Of a DNA stretch of 64,000 bases, positions 54,510 through 62,793 are shown piece by piece. The notes below the pieces were generated by a model. The model searched no databases, was not told the DNA's origin, and saw only the letters and a program-made list of their open reading frames with translations. Within the stretch, counting starts at the first letter, position 1. Every line of letters begins with the position of its first letter. Position numbers and translations under genes: made by a program. The stretch comes from Anderseniella sp051010195 (GTDB lineage: Bacteria; Pseudomonadota; Alphaproteobacteria; Rhizobiales; Aestuariivirgaceae), in assembly GCA_051010195.1 (NCBI GenBank), contig JBPCVV010000118.1:1-64000 (forward strand). Direction: 5' to 3'.

Positions 54510-55328
54510 TCAGTCCTTTACATCGTAGGTGTTTTCAGGTGCCGGGAATGCCCGGTTGCGCACATCCAGAGAATACGACTTGATGGCGCGTTCTATTGCG
54601 CGGCCAACCTTGCCGAATTCCTTGACGAATTTCGGCACGCGCGGGCTCAGGCCCAGCATGTCTTCCATGACCAGGATTTGCCCGTCACAGGCAACCGAGG
54701 CACCAATGCCGATTGTCGGAATGTCAATGGACCTGGTAATCCGCGCCGCCAGAGGTTCTGCCATTGCTTCCAGCACAACACTGAAGGCCCCGGCTTCCGC
54801 CACGGCCGTTGCATCAGCTTCAATTGCTGCCCACTGATCACGTTGCCGGCCTTGCGTCTTGAAGCCGCCGATGGTGTTGATGGACTGCGGTGTCAGGCCG
54901 ATATGCGCCATGACAGGAATGCCGCGCTGCACCAGATACCTAATGGTCTCGGCCATGTGGGCGCCGCCCTCCAGCTTCACCGCACCGCAATCGGTTTCCT
55001 TCATGATGCGAGCCGCGTTCCTGAAGGCAACGGCAGGGCTTTCTTCATAAGTGCCGAACGGCATATCGACGACCACAAGGGCACGTTCGGAACCACGCAC
55101 AACTGCCTTGCCATGCATGATCATCAGGTCAAGTGGCACTGGCACGGTCGATTCAAACCCGTGCATCACCATGCCGAGCGAGTCCCCAACCAGCAGAAAG
55201 TCACAGTACTTGTCAGCAATGCTGGCGGTATGGGCGTGATAGGCGGTCAGGGAAACGACAGGTTCCGCGTTCTTGCGGGAGGCAATATCGGGGGCGGTCA
55301 GACGGCGGACCTGTTTCTGAACGGACAT
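54510..55328 (-). CDS. panB: 3-methyl-2-oxobutanoate hydroxymethyltransferase
   Basis: 272 residues. YHAHTASIADKYCDFLLVG (about 26-44), DSLGMVMHGF, VKLEGGAHMAETI (about 113) and HIGLTPQSINTIGGFKTQG (about 135-153) are PanB motifs including the metal ligands and the catalytic glutamate. It makes ketopantoate for pantothenate and CoA. ATG 55328 was preferred to the in-frame TTG six bases upstream. No panC is adjacent. Confidence 0.95.
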   Translation of the reverse strand: MSVQKQVRRLTAPDIASRKNAEPVVSLTAYHAHTASIADKYCDFLLVGDSLGMVMHGFESTVPVPLDLMIMHGKAVVRGSERALVVVDMPFGTYEESPAVAFRNAARIMKETDCGAVKLEGGAHMAETIRYLVQRGIPVMAHIGLTPQSINTIGGFKTQGRQRDQWAAIEADATAVAEAGAFSVVLEAMAEPLAARITRSIDIPTIGIGASVACDGQILVMEDMLGLSPRVPKFVKEFGKVGRAIERAIKSYSLDVRNRAFPAPENTYDVKD

Positions 55329-55362
55329 TGGCAATCAGGCTCCTTGGTAGGCACTAAATCGT

Positions 55363-55857
55363 TCAGGGCAATCTTATCACTCGTTGCGGCGGAGAGACCA
55401 GCACTTCGACCAGGTCGCCCAACGTCACCTGGCCGCCCTCCAGCACCCGGCACGTGATCCCGCCCCGCCAGTCAGGGTGAAGCGCCTTGCGCAGGCCGTC
55501 TAGAGCGTCGTCCATACGCCGGCAAGGCACCGTCTGATTGGTGACTTCCAACCGCACCGGCCCGACACGCAACACGCCGCCTGCCGCACGCGGCAAATGT
55601 ACGCCCTTTACCAGCAAGTTTGCCCGGCGCGCCGTCCAGTCCAGATCCGGCTCGCCAGCCTCACGTGCTGCTTCGCGCCATGCTTCCGCCGCCAGCACGG
55701 TAATCTGCCGGTTCGGAAATTTGACTCCCTTGTGATCGCCCTCCAGGCCAGCAGCAATGGTGATGCTGCCAGATCGAATCTGCCGCATGGGCGCCAGCCG
55801 TGCCGGCCGGCGCGCAATGCCGATCAGTCGGCCGGTTTTGTCGGCCTCATCTTGCAA
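55363..55857 (-). CDS. MOSC-domain protein
   Basis: 164 residues. LIGIARRPARLAPM, GLEGDHKGVKFPNRQITVLAAE (in parts, about 37-58), and RRANLLVKGVHLP with the cysteine region NQTVPCRRMDD (about 107-117) and WRGGITCRVLEGG are MOSC. These domains bind molybdenum cofactor or carry sulfur. The TTG at 55857 gives the usual N-terminus and overlaps the NnrU gene by 11 bases, suggesting coupling. Confidence 0.85.
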   Translation of the reverse strand: MQDEADKTGRLIGIARRPARLAPMRQIRSGSITIAAGLEGDHKGVKFPNRQITVLAAEAWREAAREAGEPDLDWTARRANLLVKGVHLPRAAGGVLRVGPVRLEVTNQTVPCRRMDDALDGLRKALHPDWRGGITCRVLEGGQVTLGDLVEVLVSPPQRVIRLP

Positions 55858-56422
55858 AGATCGCCATGTCCTGAATGGAGAACAGCGCCACGCCGATAAT
55901 GTGCTGATGCATCTGGATCATCACGCCGTAGAGCGCGACGCCCACGAACAGGGCGATGGCATCATGGCCACCACGAACCTCCGGGGACGGCCTGAAACCT
56001 TGCGCAAAACCGGCAACGAAATGCGTTGCCCCATAGGCCAGCAGCCCGCCAAACAGGATAAGGCTTGCCCGGTCGCCGTTGGCCAGTAAGTGACCAGTCG
56101 CCCACAACACCACTGCCATGGCCAGCGGCAGGCGCAGGACCTGGCGTGCCCTGCCCCGAAACAGGAACACACCGATCAGCAGGAAGGCGACAAAACTCAA
56201 GGCGAGATTGGCCGCAAACCCCCAGCCAGGTGGATCATAGATCTGGGTTCGGTCCGCTATCTGCCAACCCAGCACGATCAGCACAAGTGACAGGATTGAG
56301 CCTGCGGCAAACAAAATGCCGTAAGCTTTTCCGAGCCTGTCCTTAAGGCGCGACTTTAGAGACGGAAACGCCGGGATCAGGTGAATGACAGCAAACAGGA
56401 CAACAGCGAAGAACAGCAGCAT
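55847..56422 (-). CDS. NnrU-family membrane protein (first copy)
   Basis: 191 residues with six likely helices. LLANGDRASLILFGGLLAYGATHF (in parts, about 112-135) carries the family's L.NG....LFGG core. NnrU was named from nitric oxide/nitrite reduction clusters and its family includes isoprenoid-desaturase-like membrane proteins; the activity is not settled. A second, diverged member lies at 58509-59075. It overlaps the MOSC gene. Confidence 0.88.
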   Translation of the reverse strand: MLLFFAVVLFAVIHLIPAFPSLKSRLKDRLGKAYGILFAAGSILSLVLIVLGWQIADRTQIYDPPGWGFAANLALSFVAFLLIGVFLFRGRARQVLRLPLAMAVVLWATGHLLANGDRASLILFGGLLAYGATHFVAGFAQGFRPSPEVRGGHDAIALFVGVALYGVMIQMHQHIIGVALFSIQDMAIFAR

Positions 56423-56506
56423 TGGAATTCAATCAATCCGGGTTGAATACGGGTTCGTCGTGCTGACTGATACAGGAAGCCCGGCGCCGGGCCAATGGAC
56501 GGGAGG

Positions 56507-57457
56507 TCACACCGGCAACTGCTGGACCTGGCGCCGGTAACTGGCCGGTGCCACGCCGAGATGCTTCTTGAATACCCGTCCGAAAGCAGCTTCCGACTGA
56601 TAGCCCGCCTCTTCTGCAATATCGATGATCGCCAGGCGGGACTCCGCCAGCCGCTGGCGCGCAATCTGCATGCGCCACTGGGTCACATACCCCATCGGCG
56701 TGCTGGACATGGTCGAGGTAAAGCGGGCGGCGAATGCGGTACGTGACAGACCGGCGATTCTGGCCAGGGTTTCGAGCGACCAGCCATGTGACGGGTCCTT
56801 GTGGATGGCTTCAAGCGCCCGGGCAATAGCCGGATCGGCAAACCCGGCCAGCACCGGTTTGTCGGCCCCGCTGGACGCAAGATAGGTTCTGAGCGCCTGG
56901 GCAAATACTATCTCCGACAACTTCAGGGCAATCATATCACTGCCCATCTGGCCATTGCCGGCTTCTGCACCGATCACCCGCAGCGTGTTCTCCATCCAGG
57001 TGCCTGCCGCACTGCCGTAATTGCGGACATGGATATGATCAGGCAGGGCGTCCAGCAGGGGGTGGCGGGCATTTTTCTCAAACGCAAAGTGACCGCAGAC
57101 CAGTTGGGTCTCCTGGTCCGTCCCCAATTCCCCGTACACCAGCGTGCCGGCACCGGTGAAGCCGGAGTCCTGGACAACCCGGTCCAGTTGAACTGCCTGG
57201 TTCTCGGTGCGCGGGTCGCAGAACAACGTGTGCCCAGCACCACGCATGATGATGATCAGGTCGCCCTGCTCCAGTTGCACCGGTTCATCTGCGCCACCGA
57301 CCCGGACAAAACAGCGGCCACGATGAGCAAAGTGAAACCGCGCCACGTTTTCAAACGACGGCACCGCAATACTCCACGGTGAAGTGAATGACGTGCGGAA
57401 ATACAAGGTGCCGGCAAGCTGCATGCGAGACAGGATGTCGCTTAAAAGATCCATCAT
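56507..57457 (-). CDS. AraC-family transcriptional regulator
   Basis: 316 residues. The N-terminal cupin sensor has RFHFAHRGRCFVRVGG, then LEQGDLIIIMRGAGHTLF (about 43-85). The C-terminal two helix-turn-helix motifs are in WSLETLARIAGLSRTAFAARF and IIDIAEEAGYQSEAAFGRVFKKHLG (about 225-305). Start codons at 57487 (GTG), 57469, 57457 and 57454 (ATG) are possible; 57457 fits the sensor domain start. It is divergent from the DUF4142-cupredoxin pair, and an inverted repeat lies between them. Confidence 0.9.
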   Translation of the reverse strand: MMDLLSDILSRMQLAGTLYFRTSFTSPWSIAVPSFENVARFHFAHRGRCFVRVGGADEPVQLEQGDLIIIMRGAGHTLFCDPRTENQAVQLDRVVQDSGFTGAGTLVYGELGTDQETQLVCGHFAFEKNARHPLLDALPDHIHVRNYGSAAGTWMENTLRVIGAEAGNGQMGSDMIALKLSEIVFAQALRTYLASSGADKPVLAGFADPAIARALEAIHKDPSHGWSLETLARIAGLSRTAFAARFTSTMSSTPMGYVTQWRMQIARQRLAESRLAIIDIAEEAGYQSEAAFGRVFKKHLGVAPASYRRQVQQLPV

Positions 57458-57513
57458 GGCTTGATACATCAAAATCCGATAACTCACAACGAAATGGGAC
57501 TATCGATCAAAAA

Positions 57514-57544
57514 TTTCGGACGATCTGAGATTGAACGTCCGAAA
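57514..57544. promoter_or_regulatory. Operator-like perfect inverted repeat between the AraC gene and the DUF4142 gene
   Basis: TTTCGGACG (57514-57522), 13-base spacer, CGTCCGAAA (57536-57544). Half-site centres are 22 bases apart, two helical turns. The right half overlaps the candidate -35 region of the DUF4142 gene, a position usual for AraC-type activators. It is the natural candidate for the neighbouring regulator's site. Confidence 0.55.
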
Positions 57545-57559
57545 GTCGTTCGTTTTACT
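57531..57559 (+). promoter_or_regulatory. Candidate promoter of the DUF4142-cupredoxin operon
   Basis: TTGAAC (57531-57536) and TTTACT (57554-57559) with a 17-base spacer. The -10 match is moderate, which would suit an activator-dependent promoter. Confidence 0.4.
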
Positions 57560-57613
57560 GCGTTCACCGCTCAGGACGCCCTGAGCCGGTCAATTTGAAA
57601 GGACGCAGCCCCC

Positions 57614-58147
57614 ATGAAAAAGAAACTACTCCTCGCCGCCTCGCTGTTTGCACTCGCAATGCAGGTGACACCGTCAACCGCGCAATCACCGGCCGAACTC
57701 AACGATCTGCAGATTGCCCATGTTGCCTATGTGGCCGACAATATCGACATACGCTATGCGCATCTGGCTCTGGCCATATCCACCAACCCCGCCATTCACG
57801 AGTTTGCCCGCACCATGATCCGCGACCATACGGCGGTCAACGAACAGGCCCTTGCACTCCTGAAAAAGCTCAATGCGCAACCTGAAGACAATTTTCTCAG
57901 CAAGCAGCTTACTGCAAACTCGGAAAAGCTGGTCGACGAGATGAGTAAGCTGCGCGGTGCCGAGTTTGACAAGCGCTATGCGGAAAATGAACTGGCCTAT
58001 CACAAGGCGGTCAATGACCTGGTCGGCAACGCCTTCATTCCGAACATTGAGAACGCGGAAGTAAAATCGCTGTTCGAAACCGGGCTGAAGATATTCAAGG
58101 CGCACGAGCATCACGCCGAAATGATGGTCAAGGCAGTGAGCAAGTAA
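57614..58147 (+). CDS. Secreted DUF4142 protein (ferritin-like helical bundle)
   Basis: 177 residues. The signal peptide MKKKLLLAASLFALAMQV ends near STAQ (about 24). A four-helix DUF4142 domain follows, with HVAYVADNIDIRYAHLAL (about 36), IHEFARTMIRDHTAVNEQAL (about 60-80) and the final KAHEHHAEMMVKAV. Charged His/Glu/Asp positions on several helices recall ferritin-like folds, but metal binding is not shown. Start fixed by GGACGCAGCC upstream and the signal peptide. It is followed after five bases by the cupredoxin gene. Confidence 0.88.
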   Translation: MKKKLLLAASLFALAMQVTPSTAQSPAELNDLQIAHVAYVADNIDIRYAHLALAISTNPAIHEFARTMIRDHTAVNEQALALLKKLNAQPEDNFLSKQLTANSEKLVDEMSKLRGAEFDKRYAENELAYHKAVNDLVGNAFIPNIENAEVKSLFETGLKIFKAHEHHAEMMVKAVSK

Positions 58148-58152
58148 GCGCC

Positions 58153-58515
58153 ATGAAACGGCGCTTGTTCCTTAACAAGGCGGCAGCAGCGATTGCTGCT
58201 GCGGCCTTTCCCGCCCTGTCTCTTATAAGGCCCGGCAAAGCAATTGCCCGGCCGCGCCGGCATCGTGTCGAAATCAGCGGTTTCAGGTTCACACCGGACA
58301 GGCTTGAGATATCGGCCGGTGACACCATCACCTGGGTTAACCGGGACATTGCACCCCACACGGCAACCGCGATCGATGGTGGCTGGAACACCGGTGAACT
58401 GGTTAAAGACGCAGAAGCCAGCATCACCTTTACGGCCGGCATGGAAACCATGTACTTCTGCGCCTTTCATCCGATTATGAAGGCACGCATTTCCATACTC
58501 CCGGCAGATCAGTAG
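58153..58515 (+). CDS. Secreted cupredoxin (amicyanin/plastocyanin-like)
   Basis: 120 residues. A basic, Ala-rich export signal (MKRRLFLNKAAAAIAAAAF) precedes a cupredoxin fold. Type 1 copper ligands are the histidine in IAPHTATA (about 72) and CAFHPIM (Cys about 105, His 108, Met 111). Such proteins carry electrons in the periplasm. It is co-transcribed with the DUF4142 gene. Its stop overlaps by seven bases the end of the convergent NnrU gene. Confidence 0.92.
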   Translation: MKRRLFLNKAAAAIAAAAFPALSLIRPGKAIARPRRHRVEISGFRFTPDRLEISAGDTITWVNRDIAPHTATAIDGGWNTGELVKDAEASITFTAGMETMYFCAFHPIMKARISILPADQ

Positions 58516-59075
58516 ATTGGCGATACGCTGAACAGTGTCTGGTGCAGGCTGATAAACACCCCGTACACGACGACACCGGCAACCACCGCAATGATGTCGG
58601 ACCTTAGTTTTGGCTCATAGGACGGCACCTTGCCCCTTGCCGTGTTCACGATGATATCGAGTACGCTGAGGACAAGAAAGCCGCCAAACAGAAGCACCTC
58701 CGACAGATTGCCGTTGACCAGCAGGTGACCGGCAGCCCACAGGCCGACACCAGCCGACATGGGATGCTTGACCCACAACCTGATATGGCTCTTGCCATGT
58801 GCTGCTGCCAGCAGGATCAGGGCAACCAGCACCAGCAACATGGTGCCGTGGCTGCTGCCGACTATCGGATCATAGACGATGCGCGCGGCATCCGGCCCGG
58901 CCCGGGCCAGGATGAACCCCCAGATCATCAGGCCAAGCCCTGCCAGCGAGATCAGGGAGTATATTCCCTTGTAGGCATTCTCATTCAGTTTTGAGACGAT
59001 GACGGCGCGCAACGGGGTGAGCGAAATGAAGTGAACGCCGAAGAACAGGACCATGCCCCAGATCAGTTTCGTCAT
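58509..59075 (-). CDS. NnrU-family membrane protein (second copy)
   Basis: 188 residues, six likely helices. HPMSAGVGLWAAGHLLVNGN (about 106-125) and EVLLFGGFLVLSVLDI correspond to the family core also seen in the first copy, but the two proteins are clearly diverged. ATG 59075 starts directly before the first helix (TKLIWGMVLFFGVHF); the frame extends upstream without support. It is convergent with the cupredoxin and divergent from the secreted-protein operon. Confidence 0.87.
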   Translation of the reverse strand: MTKLIWGMVLFFGVHFISLTPLRAVIVSKLNENAYKGIYSLISLAGLGLMIWGFILARAGPDAARIVYDPIVGSSHGTMLLVLVALILLAAAHGKSHIRLWVKHPMSAGVGLWAAGHLLVNGNLSEVLLFGGFLVLSVLDIIVNTARGKVPSYEPKLRSDIIAVVAGVVVYGVFISLHQTLFSVSPIY

Positions 59076-59190
59076 AGTGTTCTTACCCACTCCGGCTTGC
59101 TGGTTTGTCACAAAAGAATCTGTGTTTCATTCTAACTGTTGCCACAGTGATTGACCATGACATCCTCGAAGTGGCATCAATAGGTCGCAT

Positions 59191-59207
59191 CAAGCGCTCA
59201 GCGCTTG
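59191..59207. promoter_or_regulatory. 17-bp perfect palindrome in the divergent NnrU / secreted-protein promoter region
   Basis: CAAGCGCT, C, AGCGCTTG. It lies 79 bases before the GTG start of the secreted-protein operon and 115 bases before the NnrU start, so it could be an operator for either. No regulator gene is adjacent except the AraC gene 1.7 kb away, whose putative site differs. Confidence 0.4.
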
Positions 59208-59269
59208 TGACAACCGGCGACATACAAGTACTTTTGGCATCCGCCGCCCCCACGCACAGGAGACTATCC

Positions 59270-59794
59270 GTGAACAGACGTCTGAGCACTGCCCTCACCG
59301 CTTTTTTCACAATTGGGCTGGCTACACCGGCCCTGAGCGCAGAAATCTGTGGCATCGAAGCAACGGCCAGTGATGGCGGCATGATGGTACAGACTGGCAA
59401 GTTTTCAGCCCGATGCATGCCGAAGGGAAAATGTTCGATCTCCCTGTCCAGCGTCGAAGATGTCGGCGTTGCCCTTGAACGAGCGTCGGTGTCAGGATCC
59501 TGGCTGGCACTGGTGACAAGCACCTATTCAATTGATTCCGGCGCAGGTTTCGATCTGGTTTTTGACGGCGAGAACGAAACCCGGATTGTACCGGATTTCC
59601 TGATCGCGGCCGAAGACATGAAAAGCGTGCGTGTCGATGACGATGTCTCGGACATTGTCCTGACAACCATGCTCAAATCAAAGACCATGAATGCAACCGT
59701 GCAGTTGATCGGCGGCAAGAGAGTGGTTCATGAAATCGCGCTCGGCGATTTGCCGGCAGCCACCAAATGGGTTGATTGCGCACAGGCCAAATGA
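59270..59794 (+). CDS. Secreted protein of unknown function, copy A (possibly IalB-like)
   Basis: 174 residues from GTG 59270, which has CAGGAGA (59257-59263) six bases before it. The signal peptide (NRRLSTALTAFFTIGLA) ends near LSA (about 24). Mature-protein landmarks are CGIEA, SARCMPKGKCSISL (two cysteines), SGAGFDLVFDGE and the end TKWVDCAQAK. These align in order with copy B at 60132, so the two are probably paralogues. The pattern resembles the invasion-associated IalB group, but I am not sure. It overlaps the DksA-like gene by ATGA. Confidence 0.78.
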   Translation: MNRRLSTALTAFFTIGLATPALSAEICGIEATASDGGMMVQTGKFSARCMPKGKCSISLSSVEDVGVALERASVSGSWLALVTSTYSIDSGAGFDLVFDGENETRIVPDFLIAAEDMKSVRVDDDVSDIVLTTMLKSKTMNATVQLIGGKRVVHEIALGDLPAATKWVDCAQAK

Positions 59795-60135
59795 CACCTG
59801 ATCCGGATACAGCACGGGCCCGGCTGACGGCGCGGCGTGACGAGCTCAACAGGCTGTCGTCGATGTCGGCGGAGGACCGTGATGCCGTTGAGCTGGACCA
59901 GCAGTCGGTGGGCCGGCTGTCGCGCATGGATGCCATGCAGCGTCAGGCAATGGCCCAGGCCCAGGAACGAGCCCGCACGGCGGAACTTGCCCGGCTGGAC
60001 CAAGCCATGCGACGCCTTGAAGAAGGCGAATACGGATGGTGCATCACCTGTGGGGACGAAATTGCGGCGGCACGGCTGGAAGTGGACCCTGCGGCTGCGG
60101 TGTGTGTGGAATGTGCCAGCGGCGGGAAAACATGA
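59791..60135 (+). CDS. TraR/DksA-type zinc-finger protein
   Basis: 114 residues. An N-terminal helical part (TARRDELNRLSSMSAEDRD, then ERARTAELARLDQAMRRLEEGEYG) leads to the C4 zinc finger CITC ... CVEC (about 88-110). This resembles short DksA/TraR proteins that enter the RNA polymerase secondary channel, though the acidic tip residues typical of DksA are not evident. ATG 59791 and the stop at 60135 both form ATGA overlaps with the flanking secreted-protein genes. Confidence 0.88.
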   Translation: MTPDPDTARARLTARRDELNRLSSMSAEDRDAVELDQQSVGRLSRMDAMQRQAMAQAQERARTAELARLDQAMRRLEEGEYGWCITCGDEIAAARLEVDPAAAVCVECASGGKT

Positions 60136-60785
60136 TACGGCGACGATCCATCTGGCTTGCGGCAGCATGTATTTTCAGCATGAGCCCCGGTGCCCAGGCT
60201 GAGCAATTGTGCAATCAGGAAGTGCATCAGAAATTTGATGAAACCCGGATCTATGCGCGCAGCTTCATCGCGACCTGCAAACCGGGAGCACAATGCCGAT
60301 TGGTGACGCACCGACTGGACAAGAAAGCGCCGCTGGGGTTCAGCCACACGCTGGCATTTCAACGCGCCGACCCGGCATCAAAGTGGCAGGTGCTGCTCGT
60401 TAACGTCCTCGAGCTCACCGATACCACTGCCGGGTTCGAATTGAAAATAGATAACAAGCCAGCCCTGAAGATCGCCGGAGAGGCCATCACCACACCGATT
60501 TCCGTAAATGAGTATGCGGTTGACGCAGACCTGAGCAGCACGGCGCTGACAGAAGCAAAACCCGGCGACAACATAAGCTGGAGCTATACGCTAAAGCGCG
60601 GGGAACCCAGCAAGGTACGGTTTTCACTTTCAGGCCTTACCAAGGCTCTTGAATGGGCGGAATGTGCGCAAGCCAAGCTTGCCAGCGGCAAATCCAGCCC
60701 GCCGAAACCGGGCGGCGAACAGCCGGAATATTCTCCCCCGGAACCGGATGTGCCGGTGGATCCGGTCGGTGACGGCCGGGACTAG
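60132..60785 (+). CDS. Secreted protein of unknown function, copy B (paralogue of 59270-59794)
   Basis: 217 residues. A signal peptide (MIRRRSIWLAAACIFSM) ends near AQAE (about 23). Landmarks shared with copy A in the same order: ATCKPGAQCRLVTH, AGFELKIDNKPA and LEWAECAQAK. A Pro/Gly-rich acidic tail of about 35 residues (PPKPGGEQPEYSPPEPD) is unique to copy B. Its start overlaps the DksA-like stop by ATGA (60132-60135). Confidence 0.78.
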   Translation: MIRRRSIWLAAACIFSMSPGAQAEQLCNQEVHQKFDETRIYARSFIATCKPGAQCRLVTHRLDKKAPLGFSHTLAFQRADPASKWQVLLVNVLELTDTTAGFELKIDNKPALKIAGEAITTPISVNEYAVDADLSSTALTEAKPGDNISWSYTLKRGEPSKVRFSLSGLTKALEWAECAQAKLASGKSSPPKPGGEQPEYSPPEPDVPVDPVGDGRD

Positions 60786-60814
60786 AGCTTCTATAGCTGA
60801 CTAAGGTTTGCCGC

Positions 60815-62365
60815 CTACTCCCACTCGATAGTCCCGGGCGGCTTTGAGGTTATGTCGTAGACTACCCGGTTGATGCCGCGCACTTCGTTGATGATGCGGG
60901 TGGCGACGCGACCGAGGAAATCCATTTCGTAGGGAAAGAAATCCGCCGTCATGCCATCGACGGAGGTGACGGCGCGCAGCGCGCAGACAAATTCGTAAGT
61001 TCGACCGTCGCCCATGACACCGACCGTCTGGACCGGCAGGAGCACGGCAAATGCCTGCCAGATATCGTCATAAAGCCCGCCTTTTCGTATTTCGTCGAGG
61101 TAGATGGCGTCAGCTTCCTGCAGGATCCTGACCTTGTCGCGTGTGACCCCGCCCGGGCAGCGGATGGCCAGACCGGGCCCGGGAAACGGATGCCTGCCGA
61201 TGAAACTTTCCGGCAGGCCCAGTTCGCGTCCAAGCGCCCTCACCTCGTCTTTGAACAATTCGCGCAACGGTTCGACGAGCTGCATGTGCATGCGCTCCGG
61301 CAGACCGCCGACATTGTGGTGAGACTTGATGGTGACCGACGGACCACCGGAGAACGACACGCTTTCGATCACGTCCGGATACAATGTGCCTTGCGCAAGG
61401 AATTCCGCACCACCGACTTTTTTGGCTTCACGTTCGAACTCCTCGATGAACAGGCGCCCGATGGTTTTGCGCTTCGTCTCGGGATCGGCCTCGCCTTCGA
61501 GTGCGTCGAGGAATGTGTCGGCGGCATCCACCAGCACCAGCGGGATATTGTAGTTCTCGCGAAACATGGTGACGACCTGCTGCGCTTCGTCTTTGCGCAT
61601 CAGGCCATGATCCACCAGGATGCAGGTCAGCTGATCGCCGATGGCCTGGTGGATGAGGACAGCCGCAACGGATGAGTCTACACCGCCGGACAGGCCGCAG
61701 ATGACCCGGCCGGACCCGACCTGGTCACGGATGGCCGCAATTGCCTGGTCCTTGTAGGCCTCCATGGTCCAGTCACCGGTGAAACCGGCCAGCCGGACAA
61801 AGTTTTCATAGAGCTTTGCACCGCGCGGTGTGTGATGAACTTCCGGGTGAAACTGCACGGCAAAGAAATTGCGCGACGTGTCCGCCGTGATGGCATACGG
61901 CGCATTTGGCGACGTGCCGAACACCTCGAACCCCGGCGCGAGCCTTGACACATGATCACCATGGCTCATCCAGACCTGTTCTTCACCTGTATCAAACCAG
62001 CTGTCCAGCAAAGCCAGATTGCCGCCTTCCGGAGTCACATAGGCACGGCCAAATTCTGCAGTACCTTCACCGCGCTCAACCAGTCCGCCCAGGCAATGCA
62101 TCATCACCTGCTGGCCATAACAGATCCCCAGCACCGGAACGCCGATGTCGAACACCGATGCAGGCGGCATGGGCGCCCCGTCATCGAACACTGATGCCGG
62201 CCCGCCGGACAGGATGACCGCCCTGGGTGAAAACTCTTTCAGGAAAGCATCCGTGACGTTCTGGAAGGGGTGGATTTCGCAGTACACGCTCAGTTCGCGC
62301 AAACGCCGCGCAATGAGCTGGGTGACCTGCGAACCGAAGTCGATAATAAGGAGACGGTCTGTCAT
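60815..62365 (-). CDS. guaA: GMP synthase (glutamine-hydrolysing)
   Basis: 516 residues. Class I amidotransferase: GICYGQQVMMHCLGG (Cys about 83), FAVQFHPEVHHTPRG (His/Glu about 170). The ATP-pyrophosphatase P-loop is GLSGGVDSSVAAVL (about 226), and the C-terminal dimerisation domain ends DITSKPPGTIEWE. It converts XMP to GMP. ATG 62365 starts at MTDRLLIIDFGSQ; upstream codons in frame lack homology. Confidence 0.97.
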   Translation of the reverse strand: MTDRLLIIDFGSQVTQLIARRLRELSVYCEIHPFQNVTDAFLKEFSPRAVILSGGPASVFDDGAPMPPASVFDIGVPVLGICYGQQVMMHCLGGLVERGEGTAEFGRAYVTPEGGNLALLDSWFDTGEEQVWMSHGDHVSRLAPGFEVFGTSPNAPYAITADTSRNFFAVQFHPEVHHTPRGAKLYENFVRLAGFTGDWTMEAYKDQAIAAIRDQVGSGRVICGLSGGVDSSVAAVLIHQAIGDQLTCILVDHGLMRKDEAQQVVTMFRENYNIPLVLVDAADTFLDALEGEADPETKRKTIGRLFIEEFEREAKKVGGAEFLAQGTLYPDVIESVSFSGGPSVTIKSHHNVGGLPERMHMQLVEPLRELFKDEVRALGRELGLPESFIGRHPFPGPGLAIRCPGGVTRDKVRILQEADAIYLDEIRKGGLYDDIWQAFAVLLPVQTVGVMGDGRTYEFVCALRAVTSVDGMTADFFPYEMDFLGRVATRIINEVRGINRVVYDITSKPPGTIEWE

Positions 62366-62509
62366 AGCGAGCGGATACAGAAAAGCCGCCGAGTCCGCAA
62401 GACAAACAGGCAATCACACCTTCGGCTATTCACAGTTCCGGCGGATTTTGTGGTAACATGAGGCATTATGGCTGGAGGGCGTTTGCTCAGTTAAGAGGAG
62501 ACGCTGTTT

Positions 62510-62692
62510 ATGAACGCGATACAAACCGCCGAACACGCCCGCGCTCTGATTGATGCGTATGGCGAAAAGGCAGAGGCGCACGCGGCAAAGAAGGCCAACG
62601 AATTGCGCAATTCGGGCGAGCATCAGCATGCGGAAGCCTGGATGCAGGTTCGCAAGGCCATCATGCAGATGCGCGGATCACATGTGAGTTGA
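62510..62692 (+). CDS. Small conserved-looking hypothetical protein
   Basis: 60 residues, helical and rich in Ala/His/Glu (AEHARALIDAYGEKAEAHAAKKANELRN). AAGAGGAG (62493-62500) lies nine bases before the ATG, a good ribosome site, which supports real expression. I do not recognise a family; the spacing suggests its own promoter between guaA and the methyltransferase. Confidence 0.7.
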   Translation: MNAIQTAEHARALIDAYGEKAEAHAAKKANELRNSGEHQHAEAWMQVRKAIMQMRGSHVS

Positions 62693-62793
62693 AGATTGTT
62701 CCTGATCAGGCTCAGGTTCAAAGTCTTACGTTTTTCCCGGACACCAGTGCGTGAAGGCCGGACCTGTTTCAAAGGTGCCGACAGCATTGTAAA

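Noticed and set aside
60785..60814. Short AGCT/AGCT pairing between copy B and guaA considered as terminator
   Set aside because: Four-base stem and no T-run; convergent genes may terminate elsewhere.
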